NCBI GenBank assembly: GCA_964439935.1
Contig: CAYTPW010000003.1
Span: 62,001-126,000, forward strand
Direction: 5' to 3'
DNA length: 64,000 nt
Origin: JABMQW01 sp964439935
Lineage (GTDB): Bacteria > Fidelibacterota > Marinisomatia > Marinisomatales > TCS56
Part shown: one piece after another, positions 10,136 through 18,295 of the stretch
Numbering within the stretch: position 1 is the stretch's first letter
Layout of the letters: the number at the start of each line of letters is the position of its first letter
The notes under the pieces: model-generated
Database searches by the model: none
What the model saw: the letters and a program-made list of their open reading frames with translations, nothing else
What the model was told of the DNA's origin: nothing
Made by a program: the position numbers and the translations under genes

Positions 10136-11041
10136 TTAAACTTCGAATATACTCCGCTTATATCCCGCCAGTAATATCCAGTCTCCCGAAGATTCTTGTT
10201 CGAATCCGGTGAAATATTTCTGATAGACTTGCTTTGTCCGGTCCGATTGGGTATGTAAGATTCCTGACAAAGCAATTTTACCTCCATCGTTCAGTAGCTC
10301 GGAAAATATATGCACCATTTCAAGTAGTGGATTTGCCAGGATATTAGCAACGATCAGATCGAATTTATCAGGTAGCAATTCTTCTGGCAGACCGGTTGGA
10401 AAACAGACCTGATTGATCGAAGCATTCTCCAACGCTGCGGCATTTGCTTGGGGATCGATATCCACGCCGACGGCCTCTGCGGCACCAAGTTTCAGGGCGG
10501 CAATTCCCAGAATACCCGATCCACAACCATAATCGAGGACCTGCTCACCACCGCTGATTTCCTGGTCCAGCCACTGCAGGCATAATCTGGTAGTGGGGTG
10601 AGTACCGCTACCAAAAGCAATCCCCGGATCAAAACGCAAATTGATTGCCTTCGGGTCCACAATCGATTCCCAGGTTGGGATGATCCACAACCGGTCTGAT
10701 ATTTTCAATGGCTGGGACAGACTGCGGGAACGTTTGACCCAATCCCGCTCAGGAATTTGTTCAATTTTGTATTTGAGTTTACTGGGTATTTTGAAATGCA
10801 GTCTAACTTTTTCCACTAACAGATCAATTTCTGAATCAAGTGGCAGCATAGCTGTTACAGATGCTGTATCAGGGATTAGTACTTCCGGTAAACTGGGATC
10901 ATCAAGCCATTCTTGCTCAGGATGACTATCAAGATCATTATTAAGGATAGCAACAGATAGCACATTTTGTTCGATCAGAAAATTTGCCAGTTGCCGGGGT
11001 GGTAATCCCTGACATTCGAAAATCAAATTGAGCCAGCCCAA
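10136..11041 (-). CDS. prmA: Ribosomal protein L11 methyltransferase
   Basis: A SAM-dependent enzyme that trimethylates ribosomal protein L11 in the cytoplasm. The 301-residue length is typical. An N-terminal substrate-recognition domain is followed by the family signature FGSGTHPTTR and the SAM-binding loop DYGCGSG, then VANILANPL, which carries the N-P-L type catalytic motif. The start is TTG, giving MGWLNL, matching the usual N-terminus of PrmA; no better ATG exists nearby. It starts 7 bases after the DUF503 gene, so the two are cotranscribed. Its stop directly abuts the stop of the convergent patatin gene inside TTTAATTAAA. Confidence 0.95.
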   Translation of the reverse strand: MGWLNLIFECQGLPPRQLANFLIEQNVLSVAILNNDLDSHPEQEWLDDPSLPEVLIPDTASVTAMLPLDSEIDLLVEKVRLHFKIPSKLKYKIEQIPERDWVKRSRSLSQPLKISDRLWIIPTWESIVDPKAINLRFDPGIAFGSGTHPTTRLCLQWLDQEISGGEQVLDYGCGSGILGIAALKLGAAEAVGVDIDPQANAAALENASINQVCFPTGLPEELLPDKFDLIVANILANPLLEMVHIFSELLNDGGKIALSGILHTQSDRTKQVYQKYFTGFEQESSGDWILLAGYKRSIFEV

Positions 11042-11048
11042 GGTTGAC

Positions 11049-11348
11049 CTATAAAAACTCGATCTGCTGTGCGATAATCTCAGCCATGCGCCAGTGATCG
11101 ATTTTATGTATAATTATTTGCAGGGTCTGTTCCAGATGTCGTTTACTATTACCGATTGCTGCAAAGCCCAGGGTAGCAGTCTGCCATTTTTTGGTGTCGC
11201 CAACCTCAGCAACCGAAATATTATAACGAGCACTGATACGCTCTTTGATACTTTTTATTACTCTACGTCGGTCTTTTAAAGATTGGGCTGCCGGAATGTG
11301 CAATTCCAGTGTAAGTACAGCGATGTGCGGTTGTTTTATGATTGTCAT
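11049..11348 (-). CDS. DUF503 family protein (YlxP-like)
   Basis: A 99-residue small cytoplasmic protein with the DUF503 features: an N-terminal strand VLTLELHIP, then SLKDRRRVIKSIKERI, the central ISVAEVGD and a C-terminal amphipathic helix. The family is found near translation genes (ylxP beside rbfA in Firmicutes) but its biochemical role is not settled. Here it leads a two-gene unit with prmA, 7 bases apart, again a ribosome-linked neighbour. A TATTTTTG element lies about 50 bases upstream at 11404-11397 and could serve as a Bacteroidota-type -7 box, although I see no good TTTG at the matching -33 position. Confidence 0.88.
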   Translation of the reverse strand: MTIIKQPHIAVLTLELHIPAAQSLKDRRRVIKSIKERISARYNISVAEVGDTKKWQTATLGFAAIGNSKRHLEQTLQIIIHKIDHWRMAEIIAQQIEFL

Positions 11349-11396
11349 TATTCTATCGTTGTGCCGACTGAATTTGATGAATTCTAATCAATTTAC

Positions 11397-11463
11397 CAAA
11401 AATATACCCGGGAACGGATTATCGATAACCACAAATTGCAGTAAATCCGTATTGATGATCAAT
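11397..11463. promoter_or_regulatory. Divergent intergenic region with two palindromes
   Basis: The 128 bases between the DUF503 and murQ starts hold a perfect 10-base palindrome TTATCGATAA at 11419-11428 and a 13-base palindrome ATTGAT-G-ATCAAT at 11451-11463, the latter ending 13 bases before murQ. A TATTTTTG that could be a -7 element for the leftward unit is at 11404-11397. These are reasonable operator candidates for control of murQ, but no regulator gene is adjacent. Confidence 0.3.
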
Positions 11464-11476
11464 TCTAAATTAGAGC

Positions 11477-12400
11477 ATGGAAAATACTAAACCAAAAGCT
11501 CGAAAAGATCTGACCACCGAAAAGCAAAATCCATCCTCGCATCGTATAGATAAACGTTCGATAACAGAAATTCTGCAAATAATGAATCAGGAGGATCAGT
11601 TAATCGCCCATAAAATTCAGAAGGTGATCCCGGCGATCACAGCCGCGGTTGAACTGGCTGTCAAAGCGATCCAGAATGGCGGACATGTATTTTATATCGG
11701 TGCCGGGACCAGCGGTCGGCTGGGCGTGCTTGATGCCTCTGAGATACCGCCAACTTTTTCCGCTCCCCGCAGCTGGTTCCAGGGTGTAATTGCCGGCGGT
11801 CGGGAAGCATTGATAAGATCAATCGAGGGCGCCGAGGATATACCTGAAGATGCCGAAAAAGCATTGCAGGAGGTTGGTTTTTGCTCCAAAGATTTGTTAG
11901 TTGGTATCGCCAGCAGCAGTGCAACACCTTATGTCGTCCATGCCCTGCAATGGGCGCGCGGTATCGGCGCTGCTACGGCCTATATTATATGTAATCCCCA
12001 ACCACTTTTGGATATTGAAGTCGATTCACTGATTGCCGTTGATGTGGGACCGGAAATCCTGACTGGCTCCACCAGGCTGAAATCGGGGACAGCCACCAAA
12101 TTGGTATTAAACATGATATCAACGACTACAATGATCAGAATCGGGAAGGTGTACGGGAATCTGATGGTTGATCTGGACGCAGTCAACCAAAAGCTGGTTG
12201 ATCGTGGTTCACGGATCATCAGGCAGTTAACTGGTCTGCCCTATGAAAAAGCAAAGGATATGCTATTCGCGGCCGATAAAGAAGTAAAAACAGCGATTGT
12301 AATGACCCGCTTGAATTGTGATAAGGATGAAGCACACCAACTGATAAAAATTAATGATGGCTTCCTGCGGCGCATTATTGGCGATGTGGCGGGGCAGTGA
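11477..12400 (+). CDS. murQ: N-acetylmuramic acid 6-phosphate etherase
   Basis: A cytoplasmic enzyme of peptidoglycan recycling that cleaves the lactyl ether of MurNAc-6-phosphate to give GlcNAc-6-phosphate and D-lactate. The 307-residue protein has the SIS-domain signature GAGTSGRLGVLDASEIPPTF and a second conserved stretch GSTRLKSGTATKLVLNM, both typical of MurQ. The start ATG is preceded only by a weak AGAG. It is divergent from DUF503/prmA, and its stop overlaps a possible GTG start of the next gene. No PTS transporter, anmK or murR is beside it, so the supply of MurNAc-6-P is not explained locally. Confidence 0.95.
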   Translation: MENTKPKARKDLTTEKQNPSSHRIDKRSITEILQIMNQEDQLIAHKIQKVIPAITAAVELAVKAIQNGGHVFYIGAGTSGRLGVLDASEIPPTFSAPRSWFQGVIAGGREALIRSIEGAEDIPEDAEKALQEVGFCSKDLLVGIASSSATPYVVHALQWARGIGAATAYIICNPQPLLDIEVDSLIAVDVGPEILTGSTRLKSGTATKLVLNMISTTTMIRIGKVYGNLMVDLDAVNQKLVDRGSRIIRQLTGLPYEKAKDMLFAADKEVKTAIVMTRLNCDKDEAHQLIKINDGFLRRIIGDVAGQ

Positions 12401-12408
12401 ATAGAATA

Positions 12409-13122
12409 ATGGAAACAAGTGACAGAATCAAAATTTGTATCGTGGGAGCATCCGGAAAACTCGGGCAGTACATGGTACAGCACGCGCTGGACCGGGACTA
12501 TGAGGTGATTGGCGTTTGTCGGGAGCGCAGCATAGGCAAGCTCGATGTGTTCAAAGGGCGGATCACTATCATTCCAGGAGCAACGAATGATCGTGGTGCC
12601 ATCAAGAAAGCAGTCGCAGGGTGTAGCGGGGTGCTCACTGTGCTGATGCCCTGGGGTGTACAGCAGTACTCATCTGGAACAGCGCAGGCGGTGCTTGATC
12701 ACGCACCGCCTGAGGCACGCCTTGTGTTCTCCTGTGGGTGGCACATCACACGCGACGGCAAAGATGTATACTCGCGGACCTTTAAATGGGCTGTAAGTGC
12801 CGCCAGCTGGCTTGGGCGACTTTTTCGTGTTGTTGAAATTGATGATCAGGTGGAAGCATGCCGACGGGTATTTGACAGCGACACCCGCTGGACGGTCGTG
12901 CGCGGGAGTAGCCTCGAAGAGGGTGAGAGTCAGGGCTTACCGGTGTGGAGTCGTCATGTTGGCGATCCCATCCTCGAAAGCAATATCACGCGCCGAGTGG
13001 ACTTTGCTCTGTTCATGGTAGCAGCCATGGAGAATGACGAGCTCATCCACAAGGCTCCGGCTATTGTTGGCTGTCAAACGCCTTCAGCGCTTACACACGC
13101 TGTGAACAAAAGAACTTCTTAG
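12409..13122 (+). CDS. NAD(P)-binding SDR/NmrA-like protein
   Basis: A 237-residue Rossmann-fold protein with the dinucleotide motif GASGKLG near the N-terminus and an atypical-SDR (NmrA/NAD-dependent epimerase-like) layout; no classical YxxxK is evident, so catalysis is uncertain. A GTG at 12397 overlapping the murQ stop would add four residues; the ATG at 12409 is preferred because GGGGCAG lies about 12 bases upstream. The DNA is richer in G+C than murQ, and this gene opens a block of unrelated genes reaching 18.1 kb. The substrate is unknown. Confidence 0.75.
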   Translation: METSDRIKICIVGASGKLGQYMVQHALDRDYEVIGVCRERSIGKLDVFKGRITIIPGATNDRGAIKKAVAGCSGVLTVLMPWGVQQYSSGTAQAVLDHAPPEARLVFSCGWHITRDGKDVYSRTFKWAVSAASWLGRLFRVVEIDDQVEACRRVFDSDTRWTVVRGSSLEEGESQGLPVWSRHVGDPILESNITRRVDFALFMVAAMENDELIHKAPAIVGCQTPSALTHAVNKRTS

Positions 13123-13345
13123 CCTATTTCTGTACAATGAAGTTTCATGGTTGTAAACGACAGGGCTTCGTAACTTAAGACTATAGAGTAATAAAAGCGT
13201 TTATGTGGTTGCCGTTGCGAGGTTTAGTGTCTGATTAATAGATTTACCTATTAAGTTAGCTTTTAGCCGCGTGGTTGCACCGCTAGGTAACAGTGTTACA
13301 TAGACTCATGAGCCTAAAATCCAAATATGATATGAGGTTTTAAGA
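13123..13345. promoter_or_regulatory. Intergenic region with a 13-base palindrome
   Basis: These 223 bases between the SDR and PQQ genes carry no coding frame I can support. They contain the perfect palindrome GTAACA-G-TGTTAC at 13287-13299, about 47 bases before the next ATG, which could be an operator. I looked for integron attC core sites and for tRNA cloverleaf elements and saw neither. Confidence 0.3.
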
Positions 13346-15109
13346 ATGATAAAAAGAATTAAACAAGTATTGCCCGGCGTGTCGACTCTACAGAGGCCGA
13401 TTCGGGTATGGCCAGGAGTGGTAGCAGTGATATTGCTGTGGTTGGCTCGGTTTGGCCTGAAAATTATCATACCTGGGTTTGAAGGCTTTGAGTTAGGAAT
13501 TTTGGGTGGTTTTATTGGTTCGCTGGCTGTTGTTCTATGGTGGGCCTTTTTCAGCCGGACACCGCAACTCGAACGCTGGGGTGCAATCGTCCTAATGGTG
13601 GTCGCCATGTCTGCAACATGGCACCTAAGGCACGAATCGATGGGGCCTCTGTGGATCGCCGCATACGCCGTCCCGGTTCTGTGTCTCACTCTTGTCCTTT
13701 GGGCGGTGATCAGCCGTCGACTATCAGATGTAACCAGGCGTGTAACACTGGTTGTGACCATCCTGCTCTCGTGCGGTGCATGGACGCTAGTCCGGACCGG
13801 TGGAATTGATGGCGACCACGTTGCGGATTTCGCGTGGCGCTGGGCGGAGTCTCCTGAAGAGCAGCTTATGGCCCAATCTATCGCTGAACCAGCAGCGCTG
13901 CCAGTAGTCCCGACAGCATCAGAGATGGAAGCTGACTGGCCAGGCTTTCGCGGACCAGATCGTGCTGGCATAATTCCCGGATTGCATATTGAAACTGACT
14001 GGTCTACCTCCCCGCCGGTCGAATTGTGGCGCCGACCGATTGGACCCGGTTGGTCTTCTTTCGCTGTTCATGGAGACCTCTTCTACACCCAGGAGCAGCG
14101 CGGGGATGATGAAATCGTCGCTTGCTACAATAAAACCACAGGCGAACCAGTGTGGAAACACCGCGACGCGGCTCGGTTCCTTGAATCGAATTCCGGCGTC
14201 GGTCCACGCGGAACGCCAACTCTCAGCAACGGGCGTGTATACACACTGGGTGCGACCGGAATCATGAATGCGCTCGATGGCGGTGACGGCTCTATCGTGT
14301 GGACTCGCAATGCAGCATCCGACACCGACACCAAGATCCCCGTCTGGGGCTTCACAAGCTCACCGCTGGTAGTAGACGATGTCGTTGTTGTAGCTGCTGC
14401 CAGTTCACTCATTGCTTATGACCTCACGACGGGCGAGCCACGCTGGTTTAAAACGGCTGGTACCGGCTGCTACAGTTCACCACATTTGCTAAGTATTGAC
14501 GGAGTCACACAGATCGTGATGTTGAATGAAACCGGTACTATCAGCATCACACCGGCTGATGGAACGCTACTCTGGGAGTACCCCTGGCCGGGTGGTGTCC
14601 CAATTGTGCAGCCAGCCCTGACCAAGGACGGAGACGTTTTGATCACATCCAGCGAACGAAGTGGTATACGCCGTATCGCAGTCGCTTATGGTTCTGACGG
14701 ATGGACAGTTGAAAAACGTTGGACCTCAGCCAGGCTGAAGCCCTACTTCAACGACTTCGTTGTTCACAAAGGCTATGTCTACGGTCTCAGCGGCCGCACC
14801 CTTGCGTGCATTGGTGTTGATGACGGTAAGCACAAATGGAATGGCAAGAACTACGGCGGTCAGTTGATCCTGCTGTCCGATCAGGACCTGCTACTGGTGT
14901 TATCAGAGAAAGGTGAGTTGGCGCTGGTCAGAGCAATTCCAGACAAATTCACAGAGCTTGCGCGTTTCCCGGCGATCAAGGGTAAGACCTGGAATCATCC
15001 GGTAATTGTCGGCGACATTCTGTTGGTTCGCAATGGCCAGGAAATGGTCGCTTTCCGGTTGTCGCTCACAGGCGAGTCAAAGGAGTTGTCTTCGCGGCCA
15101 TCGACTTGA
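13346..15109 (+). CDS. Membrane-anchored PQQ-type beta-propeller protein
   Basis: A 587-residue protein. The first 150 residues hold about five hydrophobic helices; the rest (from about residue 190) is a WD/PQQ-like propeller opening with the phrase WPGFRGPDRAG, common in planctomycete-type PQQ-binding-like repeat proteins, followed by repeated blades of the type YDLTTGEPRW and DGTLLWEYPWPG. Such propellers may be non-enzymatic scaffolds or PQQ-dependent dehydrogenase relatives; no cytochrome haem motif is present. The DNA is G+C-rich (34 of 60 bases in 14221-14280) compared with the next gene, suggesting acquisition from another lineage. Function unknown. Confidence 0.82.
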   Translation: MIKRIKQVLPGVSTLQRPIRVWPGVVAVILLWLARFGLKIIIPGFEGFELGILGGFIGSLAVVLWWAFFSRTPQLERWGAIVLMVVAMSATWHLRHESMGPLWIAAYAVPVLCLTLVLWAVISRRLSDVTRRVTLVVTILLSCGAWTLVRTGGIDGDHVADFAWRWAESPEEQLMAQSIAEPAALPVVPTASEMEADWPGFRGPDRAGIIPGLHIETDWSTSPPVELWRRPIGPGWSSFAVHGDLFYTQEQRGDDEIVACYNKTTGEPVWKHRDAARFLESNSGVGPRGTPTLSNGRVYTLGATGIMNALDGGDGSIVWTRNAASDTDTKIPVWGFTSSPLVVDDVVVVAAASSLIAYDLTTGEPRWFKTAGTGCYSSPHLLSIDGVTQIVMLNETGTISITPADGTLLWEYPWPGGVPIVQPALTKDGDVLITSSERSGIRRIAVAYGSDGWTVEKRWTSARLKPYFNDFVVHKGYVYGLSGRTLACIGVDDGKHKWNGKNYGGQLILLSDQDLLLVLSEKGELALVRAIPDKFTELARFPAIKGKTWNHPVIVGDILLVRNGQEMVAFRLSLTGESKELSSRPST

Positions 15110-15252
15110 TACTGGTTATCAAATAGGAATGCCGCTTGTGTAGCAACCTGTAAAATCAATCGTTTGCTGGTATACGATATTAATCCATTTTTGCTCCATA
15201 ATAGCTACAGCAAATTGTTTTTATTTTTGGGAGTTGTCAAACTAGAAAAGCC

Positions 15253-16407
15253 ATGAACATGAAAGAACAACCTTCTCCGAAACGGATTCGGATTTACTGG
15301 ATGGACAACCTCAGAGCTATTGTCATCCTTTTAGTGGTTCTATATCATGTTGGGGGTGTTTATGAATCTGCCGGTCTATGGGGCTGGTTCTGGATTGTTG
15401 ATGATCCCGCAACAATAATGTGGGTTGGCATCCTGGGGATAATATTCGATATTTCCGTGATGCCAATCCTATTCTTTATATCAGGCTACTTAGTTCCAGC
15501 GTCACTGGTACACAAAACTGGCTGGAAATTTCTTAAAGGAAAATTAAGGCGGTTGATGCTTCCCTGGGTGATAGCAGTGTTTACTTTAATCCCACTCTAT
15601 AAGGTCATATTTTTGTATTCGCGAAATCTACCACAAGAGCACTGGAGCACCTATTTTCACATCACCAATCCTAACAGCCAGAACTGGTTATGGTTTCTAC
15701 CCGTTTTGTTTGTGTTCAACCTACTGTATGTACTTTTTTCTAAAGTAAAAATAAGGATTCCAGACATTTCACTAAGGAGTGCTATCTTTGGCACTCTCCT
15801 AATAGGTTTTGTTTACAGTTTTTGTATAGGTGGTGTTTTGGGTTTTCGGAGTTGGACGCTAACCCCATTGATCGATTTCGAAAACGAAAGATTGTTTGTG
15901 TACTTCTTGACTTTCTTACTTGGATCGTTGTGTTTTCGAAAGAATGTATTTGAAAAAAACCCCACAAGAAAAACATTGTATACAGTTGTAAATGCGATTG
16001 CCTGGATTCCGATCACTGTACACATCTTTGTACGGTTAATTCCTTTCTTTTACCCGGAAGGATTTTCTTTTACAGCACTATATCGGCTAATCTGGTGGCT
16101 CAGTTTTGATCTTTCATTACTCTGCATTATGTATTTAATGATCGAATCATTCAGGCGATATTTATATAAAAACGGAAAAATCTGGAGTGAATTGAATAGG
16201 AATTCCTATGGTGTTTATATCGTCCACGTGTTCTTCATTGGTGCATTCGGTACTTTACTGTTGAACTCAAGCTTTCCTGCTTTGGTGAAATATCCCACGC
16301 TTTTTGTTTTAACCTATCTAGTCAGCAATTTAGTCGTTTCGGTTTATCGATCCTTGGTTCAAACCATAAAAATTAGAGTAAGCAAGAGTGAAGATCTGGC
16401 TGGCTAG
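15253..16407 (+). CDS. Acyltransferase family 3 integral membrane protein
   Basis: A 384-residue protein with about ten membrane helices. The N-terminus WMDNLRAIVILLVVLYHV matches the acyltransferase-3 signature (R/K-x-x-D-x-L-R with the following YHV histidine), a family that O-acylates sugars, lipids or antibiotics at the membrane. The substrate cannot be told. The DNA is A+T-rich (24 of 60 bases G+C in 15961-16020), unlike the neighbouring PQQ and EamA genes. It is separated by 143 bases upstream and 99 downstream, so it probably has its own promoter. Confidence 0.88.
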   Translation: MNMKEQPSPKRIRIYWMDNLRAIVILLVVLYHVGGVYESAGLWGWFWIVDDPATIMWVGILGIIFDISVMPILFFISGYLVPASLVHKTGWKFLKGKLRRLMLPWVIAVFTLIPLYKVIFLYSRNLPQEHWSTYFHITNPNSQNWLWFLPVLFVFNLLYVLFSKVKIRIPDISLRSAIFGTLLIGFVYSFCIGGVLGFRSWTLTPLIDFENERLFVYFLTFLLGSLCFRKNVFEKNPTRKTLYTVVNAIAWIPITVHIFVRLIPFFYPEGFSFTALYRLIWWLSFDLSLLCIMYLMIESFRRYLYKNGKIWSELNRNSYGVYIVHVFFIGAFGTLLLNSSFPALVKYPTLFVLTYLVSNLVVSVYRSLVQTIKIRVSKSEDLAG

Positions 16408-16506
16408 CATATTCCTCAGAGCAATCCCGTTAGCGGGACGATACACGTTCAGCGATTCGAGGTCAGAGCTCATTTACAGCCCGAATAGACCATGTGAATA
16501 GTAGCA

Positions 16507-16956
16507 ATGAAAATTTCATATACATTAGAAATCAAAGCCACTCCCGATAAAGTTTTTTATTGGCTTGAATATCCTCATCGGGCAAAGGAGTGGATGACCA
16601 GTGTTACCAAATTTGAAATCATTAGTGAAAATCCAAATAAAGTTGGGACGACTTTCCGTGAATACATTGAAGAAGATGGCCGCGGAACAGAAATGCGTGG
16701 AGTAATAACTGACTTTGTTTCAAATAAGCGACTTGCCTTTCATCTGGAGGGTGATTTTAACACTGTCGATGTTGATTTTACTCTCAAAGAGCATAAGGGA
16801 ATTACCCAATTGACACAGAATGCTAAAGTAAACTTTAAGGGCATTTTCAGACTATTGAATTTGATTTTTAGCTATAATGTTAAAAGAAAGATTATGAGGC
16901 AGATCCAGAGTGAATTTGCCAGGTTAAAGGTACTCTGTGAAAATGATGTCCAATAA
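16507..16956 (+). CDS. SRPBCC (START-like) family protein
   Basis: A 149-residue single-domain protein with the helix-grip pattern of polyketide cyclase/START-like proteins: an opening strand MKISYTLEIKATPDKVFYWL, a central strand region KVGTTFREYIEED and a C-terminal helix. Members bind hydrophobic ligands or act as small cyclases or chaperones; no specific role is visible. It is A+T-rich like the upstream acyltransferase and may have arrived with it. No membrane segment or signal peptide is seen. Confidence 0.78.
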   Translation: MKISYTLEIKATPDKVFYWLEYPHRAKEWMTSVTKFEIISENPNKVGTTFREYIEEDGRGTEMRGVITDFVSNKRLAFHLEGDFNTVDVDFTLKEHKGITQLTQNAKVNFKGIFRLLNLIFSYNVKRKIMRQIQSEFARLKVLCENDVQ

Positions 16957-17040
16957 TCAAAATCGACAGCAAACCGAATTGAAAGTTGCAATGTGCAGCA
17001 TCATAGAGTTGTATCTATCAAGTAATTTTTATAGAGGTTA

Positions 17041-18111
17041 ATGACCGACCGAAGAAACACCAGTTTTCTCGTTGGTGCTGGTTTGCTTGCAGCCTGTCTT
17101 TTTGGTGCTGCTACACCTGCCAGTAAGACGCTATTACAGGATGTTAAACCTCAAGCCTTGGCTGGCTTACTTTACATTGGTGCTGCAATTGGAGTCCTGC
17201 CCATCCTGATTCGTGAGCGTTCTTTTCGCTGGCCGTGGCAGGCGGGGCGTCGGACGAGTTTGCTGCTGGCCGGTGCGGTCGTGTCTGGTGGGGTACTTGG
17301 TCCATGGTTCCTCTTACTCGGCCTGAGGTTTGTGCGATCCGGGTCGGTTGCGCTACTTCTCAGTCTCGAACTCGTCGCCACTGTTTTGCTGGGTCGTCTG
17401 TTGTTTCGCGAACATTTGTCTGCCAGAGGTTGGCTTGGAGCGGCAGGAACACTGGCAGCTGCTGTACTTCTGGCTGTGGGAGAAGGCCAGACCGGTGTTA
17501 TTGCCACTCTGTTAGTGGGTACAGGCTGTCTTTTCTGGGGATTTGATAATCATTTCACAGCTCTGATTGATGGAATCACACCTGCTCAGACGACTTTCTG
17601 GAAAGGTGTCGTGGCTGGCCTGTTCAATCTGATCGTGGGCGGGGCACTGCTCGGCGGAGTTAGTAATATGACCTCAGTGATATTGGCTGTGATGGTCGGG
17701 GTGTTTGCCTATGGTATCAGCATTACTCTTTACATTATGGCAGCACAGGGGCTGGGGGCTTCCCGAAGCCAGATGGTATTTTCCACTGCCCCGTTTTTCG
17801 GTGTGATTCTATCCGTACTGTTCCTGGGTGAGTTGATAACCGGAATGCAGGCAGGGGCGGCTGTACTCGTTGGTGGTTCATTGGTACTTTTGCTGAGCGA
17901 GCGGCACGGTCATATGCATCGTCACGATCAGATGGCACATCAACACTGGCATCGCCACGACGATGAACATCATAATCATGACCATGCCGATGAACCGGAC
18001 GCAACTGCTCACACGCACCAGCACAACCACGATGTCACGGAACATGAGCATGTGCATTGGCCTGACTTACATCATCGACATGGTCACACAGACGAAGAGG
18101 AACACGATTAG
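17041..18111 (+). CDS. EamA/DMT-family permease with histidine-rich C-terminal tail
   Basis: A 356-residue drug/metabolite-transporter protein with ten predicted helices in two EamA halves (about residues 8-145 and 155-285). The last 70 residues form a soluble tail with 24 histidines plus many Asp/Glu, as in HGHMHRH and HHNHDHAD, which would bind divalent metals such as Ni, Co, Zn or Cu. AGAGG lies 6 bases before the ATG. The combination suggests a metal or metal-chelate exporter or a metal-gated permease, but this is inference; EamA proteins transport very diverse substrates. It is G+C-richer than the preceding gene and is the last gene of the accessory block. Confidence 0.88.
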   Translation: MTDRRNTSFLVGAGLLAACLFGAATPASKTLLQDVKPQALAGLLYIGAAIGVLPILIRERSFRWPWQAGRRTSLLLAGAVVSGGVLGPWFLLLGLRFVRSGSVALLLSLELVATVLLGRLLFREHLSARGWLGAAGTLAAAVLLAVGEGQTGVIATLLVGTGCLFWGFDNHFTALIDGITPAQTTFWKGVVAGLFNLIVGGALLGGVSNMTSVILAVMVGVFAYGISITLYIMAAQGLGASRSQMVFSTAPFFGVILSVLFLGELITGMQAGAAVLVGGSLVLLLSERHGHMHRHDQMAHQHWHRHDDEHHNHDHADEPDATAHTHQHNHDVTEHEHVHWPDLHHRHGHTDEEEHD

Positions 18112-18295
18112 TGCCATAAGTCTATTGCCGGAAATTGTAAATAACAGCACCTGATTTGAACTACATGCTGGTGCTTTGTGAAAATCTCAAAATATTAATT
18201 ACTAACCCCTAATAGAATTCTATCCAATATAGCTGTAAATTTTTACCAGTAATTATCAGAAACTTTAACACATTAAGACTTATTTGAGGTAATCG

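Noticed and set aside
13123..13345. tRNA or other attachment-site RNA gene in the gap
   Set aside because: No acceptor-stem pairing or GTTCRA loop could be built.
12397..18111. Integron cassette array, suggested by same-strand unrelated genes
   Set aside because: No attC core pairs (RYYYAAC/GTTRRRY) found in the gaps and no integrase in the window.
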